Of a DNA stretch of 64,000 nt, positions 9,866 through 21,398 are shown in pieces. Below the pieces are notes generated by a model. It did no database searches. It had not been told where the DNA came from and worked only from the letters and a program-made list of their open reading frames with translations. The DNA comes from Tuctoria greenei. Lineage: Eukaryota > Streptophyta > Magnoliopsida > Poales > Poaceae. A program made the position numbers and the translations under genes. Positions within the stretch are counted from its first letter, which is position 1, and each line of letters begins with the position of its first letter. The stretch covers positions 92,789,178 to 92,853,177 of the forward strand of contig JAYESD010000011.1 of NCBI GenBank assembly GCA_036927565.1, written 5' to 3'.

Positions 9866-12800
9866 AGGGTCCTTCCTTCAGTCTCCAGTTCGTCAATGAC
9901 TACGTCGACCATGGCATCAATCTTCTTGCCGGTGGAGGTCAACGCCACCAGCGCCTTCTCCATCTCTGGCTCCGGGTCAGTCGGACGTATCGAGCTAAAA
10001 CTAAACGATACCAGAGCTTCGTTTGCATGCCCTAAGAAGTCCTAGACTTGCTGGGACTCAGCTTCTCTCAAATCCTCCAGGCCCTACAGTGACTTTCTGG
10101 CAGCCAAAAGTTCTGCAGAACCTTCCTTGGAGAGGCGGTCGACTTATTTAGCGTGCTTCTAAATACTTTCAGCGATCCACTTTTCTTGGTCACCGAGATC
10201 TTTCTCTCGGAGGTATATATGGTTCCTCTGCTCTGCCATGTCCTTCTCCTTGGCCTTTACCTTGTCCTCCTTGGTGGAGATATCAGTCTCTCGTCTGGAG
10301 ACATCCTTCCCTACCTGCCAAATCCTCTCTTTTTCTTGAACACAATACTACTCAAATTGTTTGGCGTGGTCAGCCAAACTCTTCTCGCCCAGTGTTATCC
10401 TCTGGGCGAGCTCCTCCTCCCTCTTTAAGAGGTTCTCCTCCTTATCCAGGAGCTTATCCTCCTTTTCGTTGAGAGCTTCCCGGCACTAGAGGAGTACTTC
10501 ATTCAGTTCATTGAGGTTGTCCTGAAGGTCATCAGCAACCTCATTGGTCTCCTTAGCATGCTCGAGAATCTCTTGAGTCTTCTCATAAAGAGCCCTGATG
10601 GCAGCCTCCCGCTCATTCAATAAGCGGTCCAACAGCGCCAGCCGAGCCTTCTCCTTGGCCACCCACTCCTTCTAGTCAGCCAGCCTAGACTGCATCAGCT
10701 TTGTCTCAAAGAGAAGTCTGTTGCGCCAACGCTTTAAGGTGTTGCGCTCTTCTTCAAGAGCTTTTCTTTCGTGGTCAAAGGCGAGCTGGACCAGGCGGAG
10801 ACTTGAAAAAGCGTTGTTAATATACAACACCAGGGGATAGGCTCTGGACCAGCCTGAGGTGCTTCTGCGGGCTCGAGTGGGTCTTCCAAAATCACAACCG
10901 GATCCCATGGCGCGAACATGTTATTCAACAACTCCACATCGCCGGGGCTGGCTTCTGGGAGCTCATTAATATCAACAGCAGAAGAAAGTCCCGACGCAGG
11001 AGCTTCAACATCCGTGGCTGATGAAGAAGGTCCCTCAGCCAGAACTTCAATCACTGGCTCCAAAGATGAAGGACCTGCAGACGGATCCTCTGATTGCCCC
11101 GGCACAGACATAACCACCTCTGGAGCCGCTGCTTCTAGAGCTGGCACTGAAGCGCCTCCCCGAGGTTCCTCCACCATCGGCACCAACGCTGGAGCCTCTA
11201 CAGCAGGTTCAGTAACCGTCGGAGCTTCTACAAAATATTCCTCTCCGTGGTCCGGCGCTACCACATGATTTACAGTTGCCAGCTCAGGGCTTGTTTCCAC
11301 GACTGCCGGCGTCAGAGCTGGCATGTCATCTGCCACCACCACTGGGGAAGAGGCAGGAGCCGAGCTGGGAGCTTCAGGTGATGCAGCCTCCAGAACCACA
11401 ACATGCACCGGAGCTGCAGCAGGCACCAGAGCAGCAGTAGGCACCAGAGCCTCAGTGCTTGTTCTCGACATTCTGGAAATAGAAAGTAGGGAGTTCAAGA
11501 CAAAGCAACGAGCAAAATTAAAACAAAAGTTAAAGACTCGAACATCAACTTGGAGTATTGCTGCTCCTGTCGACGTGAATCTTTTTCCTTGGGCGCTCAG
11601 AGCTCGAGCCCGCCGTCGTCAGTGTGGAAGACGCTCCGGGGCCCGAACTTGGAGTTGTGGCGGCAGTAGGCACTGCCACCTTTTAGACCTCCACCGTCGT
11701 AGGTTGTACCCCGGACCCAGAGCCACCAGTTGGCACCGGGGCCGGAGTTGACTTGCTGGAGACAATGCCTTCTCCTGACGCTGGAGCTGAAGAATCAGCC
11801 AGAGCTGGAGGCACGATCACCATGGACCTAAGCCGAGGTTGAGGGGTCACCTCTTTGGAGCTTCCCTACTTTGCTCCCATCGCTCCTTGTCAGCTTCCAT
11901 TTGCGACTCAGATCTTCGATGGGAGCCTTCTCCTTGCCCTTACTGGAGGTAGACTTCTTTGGAGGGGAAGTGGCAGGACCTTTGCCCTTACCACTGGCCG
12001 GTGCAGGTCTGGAGATTTCATGGGAGCAAGGAGCTCTGGGGAAAACAATCTCGAGCGGAGGGACGCTTTGACGCTTGTCCATGAGGCTAAAATTATCAAG
12101 AGCTGGCATCTTCTTCCGCAGCTCCTTTCTGACCTCTGGCACCATGTTTAACGGCAGGAAATCCGCTGGAGGAGTCAGATCGTCAGGGCAGATAACTCCG
12201 TGCAGCAACATCTAGAGATGGAGTTTCAAAGATCCTTCCTTCAGATTGGACCTGAAGCCAGTCTCGATCCAGTTGTGGGCGTGCTCTCCACTGAATGCCC
12301 AGGCAGACCACTCCCTCGTGTGCAGCGGAGCACACCGGTTTGTCAAGAAGTTGGCAATTACCATTAGAGGAGTCACCCCTCCCTCGATGCACTCCTGGAT
12401 CCTAGTTAGGATTGGGTTGTACTATTTATATAGCATCGGAGCCACTTCCTAGATGTCAGTGTCGATGTTGGGGAGACTCTCGGGTAGCTCTAGCATGTCA
12501 TGGTGTTCCACCATGATCACCACCCAATCTTTCTTCCAACTATCCCACTTCCCAGATGGAAATGTCTTCAGGTACTTGAGCGGCGAGTTCTTGCGCATCA
12601 CAAAGTAGTAGAAGCCCAAGTACTCGTTCCTCTTCCCCGTTGCGTGGACCGTGAATAAGGTCCGAAAGAGCTCGATGCAGGGTGGCACTCCCACCCACAT
12701 CTCGCAAAAGTGGACAATGGTCGCCACTAGCAAGGAGTGGTGACTGTGGTGGTGAAGCTGCAGACCATAGAAGTGAAGCAGCATCAGCAGAAAGTTTGAA

Positions 12801-12991
12801 AATGGTGGGATGATCCCCACCATGGCATAAGACAGGAAGTAAATGGTCTCATCGGGGTTCTCTTTCTTGAAGGGGAACTTGCTGGTGCAGATCCTGTTAT
12901 TGAAGGAGTCGCTCGCCCACCCCATGTAGGTGAGGACTCTCGACAAATCTTCATCCTTCTTGATTTGGCTCCGAGGAAGTCCCAACTCCAT
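9866..12991 (-). pseudogene. Putative gypsy-type transposon protein (Transposase_28-like) pseudogene
   Basis: Minus strand, ATG at 12991-12989. The N-terminal part (12991-12449) shows the plant pattern PPFSNFLLMLLHFYGLQLHH followed by FCE...GVPP..ELFR, characteristic of 'putative gypsy type transposon' proteins. The next piece (about 12450-12200) continues that domain with stops. A Lys/Pro-rich linker (12211-11828), a long Ala/Pro/Val/Glu-rich region (11498-10734) and a C-terminal Glu/Lys/Leu coiled coil (about 10900-9880) follow. Several in-frame stops and frame changes show it is dead. Its C-terminus is cut by the LTR end of copy A at 9865. Such proteins are common in grass retroelement derivatives; their role is unknown. 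Confidence 0.7.
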
Positions 12992-13029
12992 TGCTGCAAA
13001 GTGGAGCTGACGAGGAAGAAGGATTGCAA

Positions 13030-13473
13030 GGGCGGAGAGCTCTAAGCGCGATGTCAGATGAAGGCGTAAAGAGTTCTCTCCCTCTGTAGACTTCCCCCTT
13101 TAGTAAGACTCCGCAATGCTTAAACGGAAACTAACTCCGGACCCGAACCGTAGATGACCTTGTCAATGACAAGGGGCCCGAGTCCACCTTTTCAAAAAGT
13201 TCCCCAAGTGAACCATTGTCATGATGAGAAGTTGGAAGTCCGAGGGCGGCCGCCTGATAGGGCTACAAAAATTACGCAGGGAACCGATACAAATTTTGTA
13301 TTGGGAACTGACGACCTTTAGTTGCATGAGATACGCACGCCAGGATCCCACGCACCATGTGAAAAAGGGGCATGCTGCGACATCGTAACTCTTTATTGTC
13401 GCCTTAACCGCCCACCAAGAAGTTTTCAATCCGTAGTGCGGGAATCAAAGATGGCCCCACCTTTGGTAGAGAA
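13030..13473. other. Upstream of the Transposase_28-like pseudogene, no gene seen
   Basis: No ORF with family similarity is visible. This would be the 5' flank or leader of the minus-strand pseudogene; I see no LTR ends. Confidence 0.4.
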
Positions 13474-15735
13474 ACTTCACTCAGGGCCCCTTTGGTAGCC
13501 TAGAAAACCGGTGGAATCCCGTCAAAACTTCAGGGCCAGGAAACCGCGGGCCAACATTTCCCTCCGGTGCACTTGGCAGCCAAAAATCCCGACCCAATCC
13601 ACGGTGGAGCTCAGGGCTTTCCATCCCGGCCTCATCACGTCAGGCAGGAAAACCCTGCCTCGCTCGCGCGCCCCCGCGCCGCTCGCCTCCCACCCACGAC
13701 TCCGTGCCGCCATGCCTCACCCCGCGTCGCTCGCCTCCCACCTATGATCTGTGCCGCCACTCTTCCACACCTGGTGCCGGTCGCCCCCTGCCTCCACTGC
13801 GCCATTCTCCTCCCACCCCCGATCCGCATTAGTCGTCCCCCCCCCCCCGTGTGCTTGTGCACGATGGTGACCGAGAGTGAGGCTGACGAGCCATGGTGGT
13901 GTCCGCTTCTACCACCGCACCTCCATCAGCAGCAACAATACGCTTCCCCGCCCACCCGTTCCTCCATTTTTTTTGAGCAACCATCCATCCTCCCCGCTCC
14001 TGAACGAGAACTGATGTTCATCTGCTTTGGCTTTGTTGCGTGTCTGCGTGTGCAGGTGAACTCTCTCTCTCTCCTCAAGGCTGCCATGGACGGCGACCTC
14101 GACCGCATCGGAGGTATTGAGCTGCTACATTATCTTCCCACATTGATGGATTGATTCCGTATTAACTAAAATCTGGACCTTTGCTTAACCCCCAACTTAG
14201 TTTGGTTATATGGCTAGCTACGGTTCTAAGGCCTCAAAAGAAAAAGCTATTCTATTGTGAGCTGCAGGGGCTCTGTCGTGCTGTCTGCATCTGCTACCCC
14301 TGTCAGTGGAAATTAATCTATCAGCCCCCATAAATTTCTATGACATTGGATATGGTGCTCTGATTTAGGTTAGTTGTGCGTTGATGTTGTTCTATTACCT
14401 CCCGTTGTAAGATTATGCCCTTTGTTCCTAGACCTGATATCAAGCAGCACAATGCGTACTCAATCGAGCGTGTGGTACAGCATGGTGTGTTGCTGTGGTT
14501 GGAGAAGCTTCAAATGAACCTGTGGAAATGAAATGAATAAATCACCAGGACGCGCCCCGACGTTCACAATATTTCCTACTACCACTCCCAGTTTCTTGAT
14601 CAATCATCAAAAATGCCATAGACTTGTTACTGATTTGTTTTACCTGCTTTTTACGCAATCATGGCCAGCTGGTGTCTACTTACCTGTTTATAAATTTCTA
14701 CAGCTTTCCATGAGCATGTGATTGCAGTTATAGTTTGGTTGTCAATTGATTGTGTTTTGAAAAGTTAGCTTTAGCTCACCCCCTGCGATTGGTGTAAGCA
14801 GTTGCCTACTCATTGTTTGTCTTCTCTTGACTGGATCGCTCTGTAAATTGCAAAATTTTACTAAGCATCCATTTGATAGTGGCATGTGTCTTCTTGCAAT
14901 GATTCTGCACAATCAACTATTTTATAATGAGTGTCTATAGTAATCAGGGGTGCTTTATCTTGTTCTTGCCTATTGATGCCTAACGTATAGACAGCAAGTG
15001 GTAGTCACAGCAGAGGCTTAAGCTACCTATTTTATTTTTTCCAGTTACTTCGGTTATTTGCCAAGAGTTACTTATGTTATTAACCACATTAATTTGCAGA
15101 GGCAAATAATCTCCTGATGGTCATGAAGCTGCCTAGACATCATGGAAGGAAGAATGGAGAGCATTTATGCAATCGCATATGTATTTTTTACCCCTTATTA
15201 TTTTGAATTGTGCATCACTAGAACTTAGCATTGGTGTATCTCTTTAGTGCTTGGAGCTATAAACTTGCTTGGAGTCAGTGTAAGAAAATCTGATATGTTC
15301 ACATTGGCATTTTGGGAGATGGGAGCTCATATGTGCTGAGAGAATTGGATCTAGCTGAGATACATTAGTTGAAAGTGAGCTTCATATATTATTTACCTTG
15401 TAACTTATGGTTGTGCAGATTTTTAAGAATTAGACGAAGATGTTGTTCTGTTAATGTATCGGTGATCTTTTATATTATGTTGCATATTTTGAAGTTCAAT
15501 TGATTTTGCAATGATTTTTTCATTTTTAGAATTTTTCTCACTATTTCTCATCTGTTTTTGACTGTTTTAGTTTTCTGGGATTCTTTGCCCTTGGGTTCCC
15601 AAACAGCCATAGGGAATTTATCCCCTGGGTGGATAATTTGCCCAGGGAAGGGAAATGCCCCCTCTAGGGGTTTCCTTCCCTGGGATTTATATGCCTTGCA
15701 GCCACAGTAGCCCTCAGAGGGTTTCTCGCTAGGGT
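13474..15735 (+). other. Unassigned block; GC-rich start with exon-like ankyrin-type fragment, then AT-rich intron-like DNA
   Basis: 13500-13870 is GC-rich and C-rich without convincing coding character. At about 14056-14113 a segment flanked by an acceptor-like GTGTGCAG and a donor-like GGAG|GTATTG reads SLLKAAMDGDLDRI, a pattern typical of the first helix of plant ankyrin proteins. No further ankyrin repeats follow, only T-rich intron-like sequence to about 15600. It may be a captured or relic host exon. I cannot define a gene model and found no clear terminal inverted repeats. Confidence 0.3.
15644..15690. repeat. Short perfect-stem hairpin
   Basis: CCCAGGGAAGGGAAA and its inverted partner TTTCCTTCCCTGGG face each other across about 16 bases. 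It could be a terminator-like or element-end structure; function unknown. Confidence 0.55.
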
Positions 15736-15750
15736 TGGCCCGAGAGCCAC

Positions 15751-16586
15751 TATCGGTATCCTGCGTACCGGGTACCCTATGATACCGTAAGAAAAGCTAA
15801 CGAGTTCCCACGTCCGAGTTGAAGACTTCTGAAGGCAACACATGTCTATCAGCATAGGGCCCGCATCCCATGTTTGGGTAGCTCCGGTACTACCACGTGT
15901 CCAGCGGGATCGGACCTACCTCCCTTCACACGGAAGCTCCGGTACCGCCACGTGTCTAGCAACCCTAGACCTAACCCTCAGTAGAGGGAGGCTCTAGTGC
16001 CGCCACGTGTCGAGTGGATCCGGACCTACCTCCTCACAGAGGGGAGCTCTAAAGATTCCACGTGTTGTACCTCCGAACCTAAGCCAACAATGGCTACAAG
16101 ATCTCTAACGGCACGGACATTCAAGAAGCTATAAAACAGCAGTTACAAGACCTGATTACGTGTCATTAATGCTGTATTATTGACACACGATCAGAGGACT
16201 ATTAGTACCGGTAACGCCGCCATTAAGGATTGTTCTCGTGTTGTTTAATCATACTTAATACATGTAGATCGTGTATTAGGGAATTGAATACCTCTGGAGC
16301 CACTTGTCGGGCCAGGCAACCCCTGTGACGGCCAACCCTTGGCATATGAAAGGGGTTGCGCCGCACGCTAGAAACCAGGTCTGATCAAGGCTAACCAAGC
16401 AAATGCAAGCACAAACATACTACATCAAAAACCACCTCGTGGAGTAGGGTATTACGCTCAGGCGGCCTGAACCACGTAAAAATCCTCTGTGTCACCGTCT
16501 TGTTCTAAATCTTACGAGCGCCCCAACTAAATACGAACCTCCACGAACTACGCTTTAGTAGTACCAGGGGACGTGTCATAGCAACA
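15751..16586 (+). mobile_element. Probable solo Ty3/gypsy-type LTR (ends approximate)
   Basis: It shares organisation and sequence blocks with the well-delimited LTR at 56436-57538: the TATCGGTATCC start, repeated AGCTCCGGTACCACCACGTG-like boxes, a GTGTCATTAATG block, a CACTTGTCGGGCCAGGC block, and the GTGGAGTAGGGTATTACGCT and CAGGCGGCCTGAACCACGT blocks. The ends were set by that alignment (start TATCGG, end GCAACA); no target duplication was seen, so boundaries may be off by tens of bases. Confidence 0.5.
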
Positions 16587-19320
16587 CATCAACAAGCGTC
16601 TAATGACGTAGGTGATGACTCTTTTCTCTTGCCCAAAAAGGTTCTTTGGCCATGCAAGTGGAGTTTACAACTAACACCTAGACCTAATGCACAAAAAATA
16701 ATAAACATACACTAGATTGTGTACAAAGAGTTTCAGAAAAGGCTTATGATCAAACCAGTGCTTGCCTTGCTTCAAAGTTAGTGGCTATGTTAGGATATCT
16801 TGTTGTTCCTCCTCCTCATGCCATGTATGCATACACGAGTTTTAAAGTTAATATGGTTGCATATGTGTGCGATATGTTAACATGTATGTTTACATGACAC
16901 TAAGGGTTAGTAACATGTATGGCTTAAGTTAAGATAACAAGCGGAGGATTAACATATAGAGAATGTAGTTCAAGTCCACTTGCAATTATTCGTCTCAATT
17001 TGTGATATATGAGAATACTATGGTTCATTTGATTTTAAGTGTATATGATTATGTATACATAATTTAATATGTTCCTTGGATTATATTATGTGCATGATGA
17101 GTATAAGTGATATGATTATGACCAATTAGTATATGGTGATCAAATAATGCATTTGGTACATATTTTATGAAACAAGTATATTTAAATATGCACATAGTTC
17201 ATACTTTAGTGTTTATGCAACCTAATGAAAATCTGGAATTATACTAGTTATACCTGTGCAATAGGCCTAAAATTTTATTACAAGCTTCTGAGATTATGCA
17301 AAAGGTTCTGGCAAAGTTTGAGGTCAAACCCTCTAAGATTGGGCTCACAGTAAAGATAATAGACATCTATATCTTTTACACCACTTTTGTATTAACACAG
17401 TTCTGTGAGAGCAATGAAGCTGACATTTTTATGGTAGGCTGGTATGTATAGGTGGAGTGTGCTGGCAAGATTTGGGATTAATCTAAGCATCAGAGGGCCC
17501 ACAATTGAGATAATAGTGTTTGGAGAAATTAAATCACCAAGAAAATATTATGGGTTTTCATGAAAGGGCAAGGGCACAAATATGTACAGGACGTTTTGAT
17601 TGACTCAACAAAAGTTGTTTCACAATTTTTGGGGTGTCCTACAATGAGTTATGAATTTTTGAAGTTTGAACAAAATCTGGAATTATTTCTTGCCGAAAAT
17701 AAAAACAAAAAAGCTAGGCAGGCACTTCATCAACCTTAGGCCAGTCAAGCACAGAACAGAGAGTTCCTAAGCATCTCACTCTAGCGGTGAAACAAGCCAT
17801 TGGCTTCGGAAAGGGGATCCTCCTAGGGTTTTGGGACATGGAGAATCCATTGGTGGGGTCGATTTTTGCTCTAGGGCACCGGAAAGAGGCTGGCAGTGGC
17901 GACGGCGGGCGGAGCTCAAACTCCGGTGAGGTGGATCTCGGCCCCAAGTTCATGAACGAATTCGGGATTTGTTCCTACAGCTTCACACGGCAATGGAACA
18001 CACCTAGGGAAAACTGCAATGGAAAGAGGAGGGCCGGACGTAGGAGTTCAACGTGCATGTGCGTGCCCCATGATGGCGGCAGCTAAAACTCGGTTTCCAG
18101 TGCACAAATTGAACCATTTTCCCTAGGACTCGACCGAGGAGGTCCGTAAGGAGATGGGGAAGCTACTAACTAATGGCAATATGGCAATTTGGTCGGAGCG
18201 CGACAAATTTGTCCGGAATATGGCACTGCTCCGTTGAACACCAAAAGGGGGAAATCAATTTCTAGCCAGAAGGGAGCACGGGGAAGGGAGAAAAGAGGGT
18301 GTGCGAGCCGCCGGATGGCGCATCTCGGAGGCGATATTGCTGAGCAGAGTAGTGCTTCCTTCGGCCTAGCAGCAGTGGTGTTGCCCGACGGCGCCAATGG
18401 CGAGAGCTAGGGTTTCTGAGCGCGCGTGCAAACGAGGCAGCGGGTGTGCGAGCGAGTGGGATGCGTAGTTGGAGAAGTGAGTGAGGCCTTTACTCGGCTG
18501 AGTGGCTGGCCGATGAGGAGGGCGCGTGGCAGCAAGGTTCTGGGCAGGGGGCGCTGGAGGAAGAGAAACAGAGAGAGAGCACGGCAGCGGGCGCTGGCAG
18601 GTGGACCCACATAGAAAGAATCAATGATAGGTGGGGGCCGTAGTGCAGGGACACCCAGTGAACATGGCTGACATGCTGCCGGTCACTGGGGCCCATTTGG
18701 CAGCAGAACAGAAAGATATAACAGCAGTAGTTCCCAGCAAGTATTTCAGGGTACAGGCAGAATCTAAAAATTAAATTAAAATAGCAAACGAGCTCTAAAA
18801 AATTTGAAATTTTGAGGGTTAGTTTCTGACATCCTAAACTCAGTTTTGAGCTATCAAACTCCATATTTGGTTGGACTTAGCTGTGGTTTAGAATATTTTC
18901 TTAGGTACACATGCATATGATCCAAATAGCATTGGTCAAACTTTTTTGCATTGCATCCTATACTTGTGGCTGTACAGGATGGTACAATGGAACATACAGG
19001 AGGACTACAATGAAAAATTGAGGATAAACGTGAATATACAGTTTTAGATGTGAAGGATTTTTGATAATCAAGTTTTTTGGTGATTTTGAGTACACATAGC
19101 AAATGCTCTTGTAAACCCTTTGTGATGAGCTGCCAGAAAAATTTACATGTGATGTACACAAGGTATGATGGATTATGGATGCACCATGTCATGCTCAATG
19201 ATGTAGAATCACTGTGATACATAGGTACAAATATGAAAGTTTCACATGCTCCATAAGGAGAAAACTATGAAATATACTAGCAGATCCTAGTGAGTTTAAT
19301 TGGAATGGTGAGAATAGAAA
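16587..19320. other. Unassigned intergenic or old retroelement DNA
   Basis: AT-rich to about 17700, then GC-rich (17780-18620), then AT-rich. Short ORFs occur on both strands but overlap one another and show no family pattern. The 17700-18850 stretch has the look of an old grass retroelement LTR or UTR, but I cannot place ends. Confidence 0.3.
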
Positions 19321-19539
19321 TGTGAACTGTTACAATAACAGCAGTCAACAAACAGATCCGTGCAGCTCCTTGCCGCCACCTGACCATCCGCGGCCTCCTC
19401 CACCCCGTGCACTTCCATATCTATGCAGTTCAGGCCCGTTGGCGCCTAGATCGCCGCCTCTGCGGCCAAAGAAGGTGCGGCTGCCACCCACGCCAACGCC
19501 CAAACCTCCACCGCGCACCCTGCACCGCTGGCCTCCCCC

Positions 19540-19732
19540 GCGTGCACTTCCGTGTTGCCGCTCTGCCGCGCGCATCACGCGTTGTCGGCCTCTTCCTACT
19601 AGTGCTCTCGGCCTTCCGCATGCATCCCTACCCTCCTTTCCTCGCGTTGTCAGCCTTCCGCGCTCGTCTCTACCCTCCTACCTCGCGTTGTTGGCCTTCG
19701 CCTCGCGCGTCCCTCCTTGCTCGCGTCGTCGG
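19540..19732 (+). repeat. GC-rich minisatellite, left part
   Basis: Degenerate tandem units of about 40-46 bp, each with a CGCGTTGTCGGCCTTC-like core followed by a CGCGTCCCTCCTCCTACC-like tail. The array is interrupted by insertion of SIRE-like copy B, and the target duplication GTCGG lies within the repeat core. It continues at 31304. Confidence 0.75.
19728..19732. other. Target site duplication GTCGG (left) of copy B
   Basis: GTCGG lies directly before the 5' LTR and is repeated at 31304-31308 directly after the 3' LTR. Confidence 0.93.
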
Positions 19733-21345
19733 TGAAAGTGCATCTAGGAATCCCTTGTGGGTTCTGGTTGATTAATGACAAGCAAATGAGATTCTAACCA
19801 CATTGTTGAGATGAGCACAGGTTATAATGAGAGAATGAGCAAAGTGCCAAAAAGAAAGGAAAATAAGGAGCAATGCATAAAAGAGCTCAAGAAATAAGTG
19901 TAGTACATCATTGTGTATGGAGTGTGTTAAGGAAACACACCCCAAGAGCTCAAGCACAAATAATCTCACACATTGCGCAAATTTATATAGGACCGGACTA
20001 GTCCGACTGACCCCGGACTAGTCCGATATCTTTCTGCACAAGATCGGACAATTCCTCACAATGCGGACTTGTCCTCACAGTTTAGTTTTTCACTGACCGG
20101 ACTAGTCCGATATCACCACGGACTAGTTCGATATCTCTCTGACTAGAATCGGACTAGTCCTCCACGGTGCGGACTAGTCCCCCAAACACTTTACAAGTCA
20201 CACAAAATCGGACAAGTCCGATAACTCAACAGACTAGTCCGATATCTTTCTGATGTCAATCGGACAAGTCTGATATTCGCACAGACTAGTCCGAAAACCC
20301 TCTGACCTAAATTGGACAAGTCCTCCAAGTGCGGACTTGTTCCCCAAATTCACTTAGGGTTTCACTTATCCGGACAAGTCCGATATTCATCGGACTAGTC
20401 CGAAGATTTCCAGAACCAAAATCGGACTAGCCCGGCTTCACTTCAGACATGTCCGATATTTCGGGACACCTAGGGTTTGCTACACGCAGCACGCCGGACT
20501 AGTCCGCTGTCCACCACGGACTAGTTCGATCTTTCTAAACCCTAACGGTAACTTTTGGAAACCCCATATAAATAGGTGTGCACAGCCTATCTTTCATAAC
20601 ACTCGACCCCCTGTGTCGTCACACCTTCCAATAGCCTAGAAAACACCTCTCTCCACGAAATCCAACGCAAGAAAGATCAATCCCTTGAGGATACACTTTA
20701 GATCATTGGAGAGACACGGTTCTTCACTCATTGAGATCTTGGTTTGATTCCCTAACACACTCCTGTGGTTTTCATTGTGATATTGAGAGTGTGTTATTAG
20801 TGGTGTTCATCTTGTAATCTTGGGGAGCCCACAACGTGTGAGAAGGCTCCTTGAATTCGGTTATTTGCCCTTTGTGTTTAGTGAAGAGGATGGCCTCCGT
20901 GGCGATCCGACGAGGGTAGGGTTGGAGAAGACCCGATCCTTTTGTGGACTCCTCAATGTGGATGTAGGTTGCCTCTGTGGGAACCGAACCACAGGATAAA
21001 GAGCTTGTGTTCTTACTTTGCGCACATCGTTCTTACTCTTCATATCAATCTATGGTTTGAATCAATCTTGTTCACTTCACATTGAAACATTGAATATAAG
21101 ATTAACTTGTGGTACATCCAAGTTCATAGTAGTGTGACACTTCAATTACAAGTATATTTCCGCTGCATACATCCTAGGATCAAGATAATCAATCAAATTT
21201 GATCAATCTAGTCGGTACACACCGGACTAGTCTGCACTCGACCGGACTAGTCCGATATCTCGAGATTTGATCTGGTTGTTAAGTGTTGTAGGTTCCAACA
21301 AAATTCAAAAAGGCCTATTCACCCCCCCCCTCTAGGCCACATTCA
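19733..21345 (+). repeat. 5' LTR of copy B
   Basis: Starts TGAAAGTGCATCTAGG, ends GGCCACATTCA. About twenty CGGAC(T/A)AGTCCG-type palindromes lie between 19993 and 20530, upstream of TATAAATA (20567-20574); two more are at 21222-21262 in U5. A C-run near the end is two bases longer than in the 3' LTR. Confidence 0.95.
20567..20574 (+). promoter_or_regulatory. 5' LTR TATA box (copy B)
   Basis: TATAAATA follows the palindrome cluster; transcription of the element would start about 30 bases downstream. Confidence 0.78.
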
Positions 21346-21347
21346 AT

Positions 21348-21363
21348 TAGTATCAGAGCCAGG
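21348..21363 (+). other. Primer binding site, initiator Met tRNA type (copy B)
   Basis: TAGTATCAGAGCCAGG lies two bases after the LTR end and differs from the usual plant TGGTATCAGAGC primer site by one early base. It primes minus-strand DNA synthesis. Confidence 0.85.
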
Positions 21364-21398
21364 TTTCTTCGAAAGGAGACTAATCGCTCGAAGAGATC

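Noticed and set aside
10918..11751. Plus-strand ORFs opposite the Ala/Pro-rich segment
   Set aside because: They are antisense shadows of the minus-strand Transposase_28-like pseudogene.
13567..14154. 195-codon ORF as a complete gene
   Set aside because: Low-complexity Pro/His/Arg sequence for most of its length, no family pattern except the short exon-like tail; start unsupported.
17714..18614. Cluster of short overlapping ORFs as a host gene
   Set aside because: Both strands have similar-length frames, no splice-consistent model and no recognised motif.
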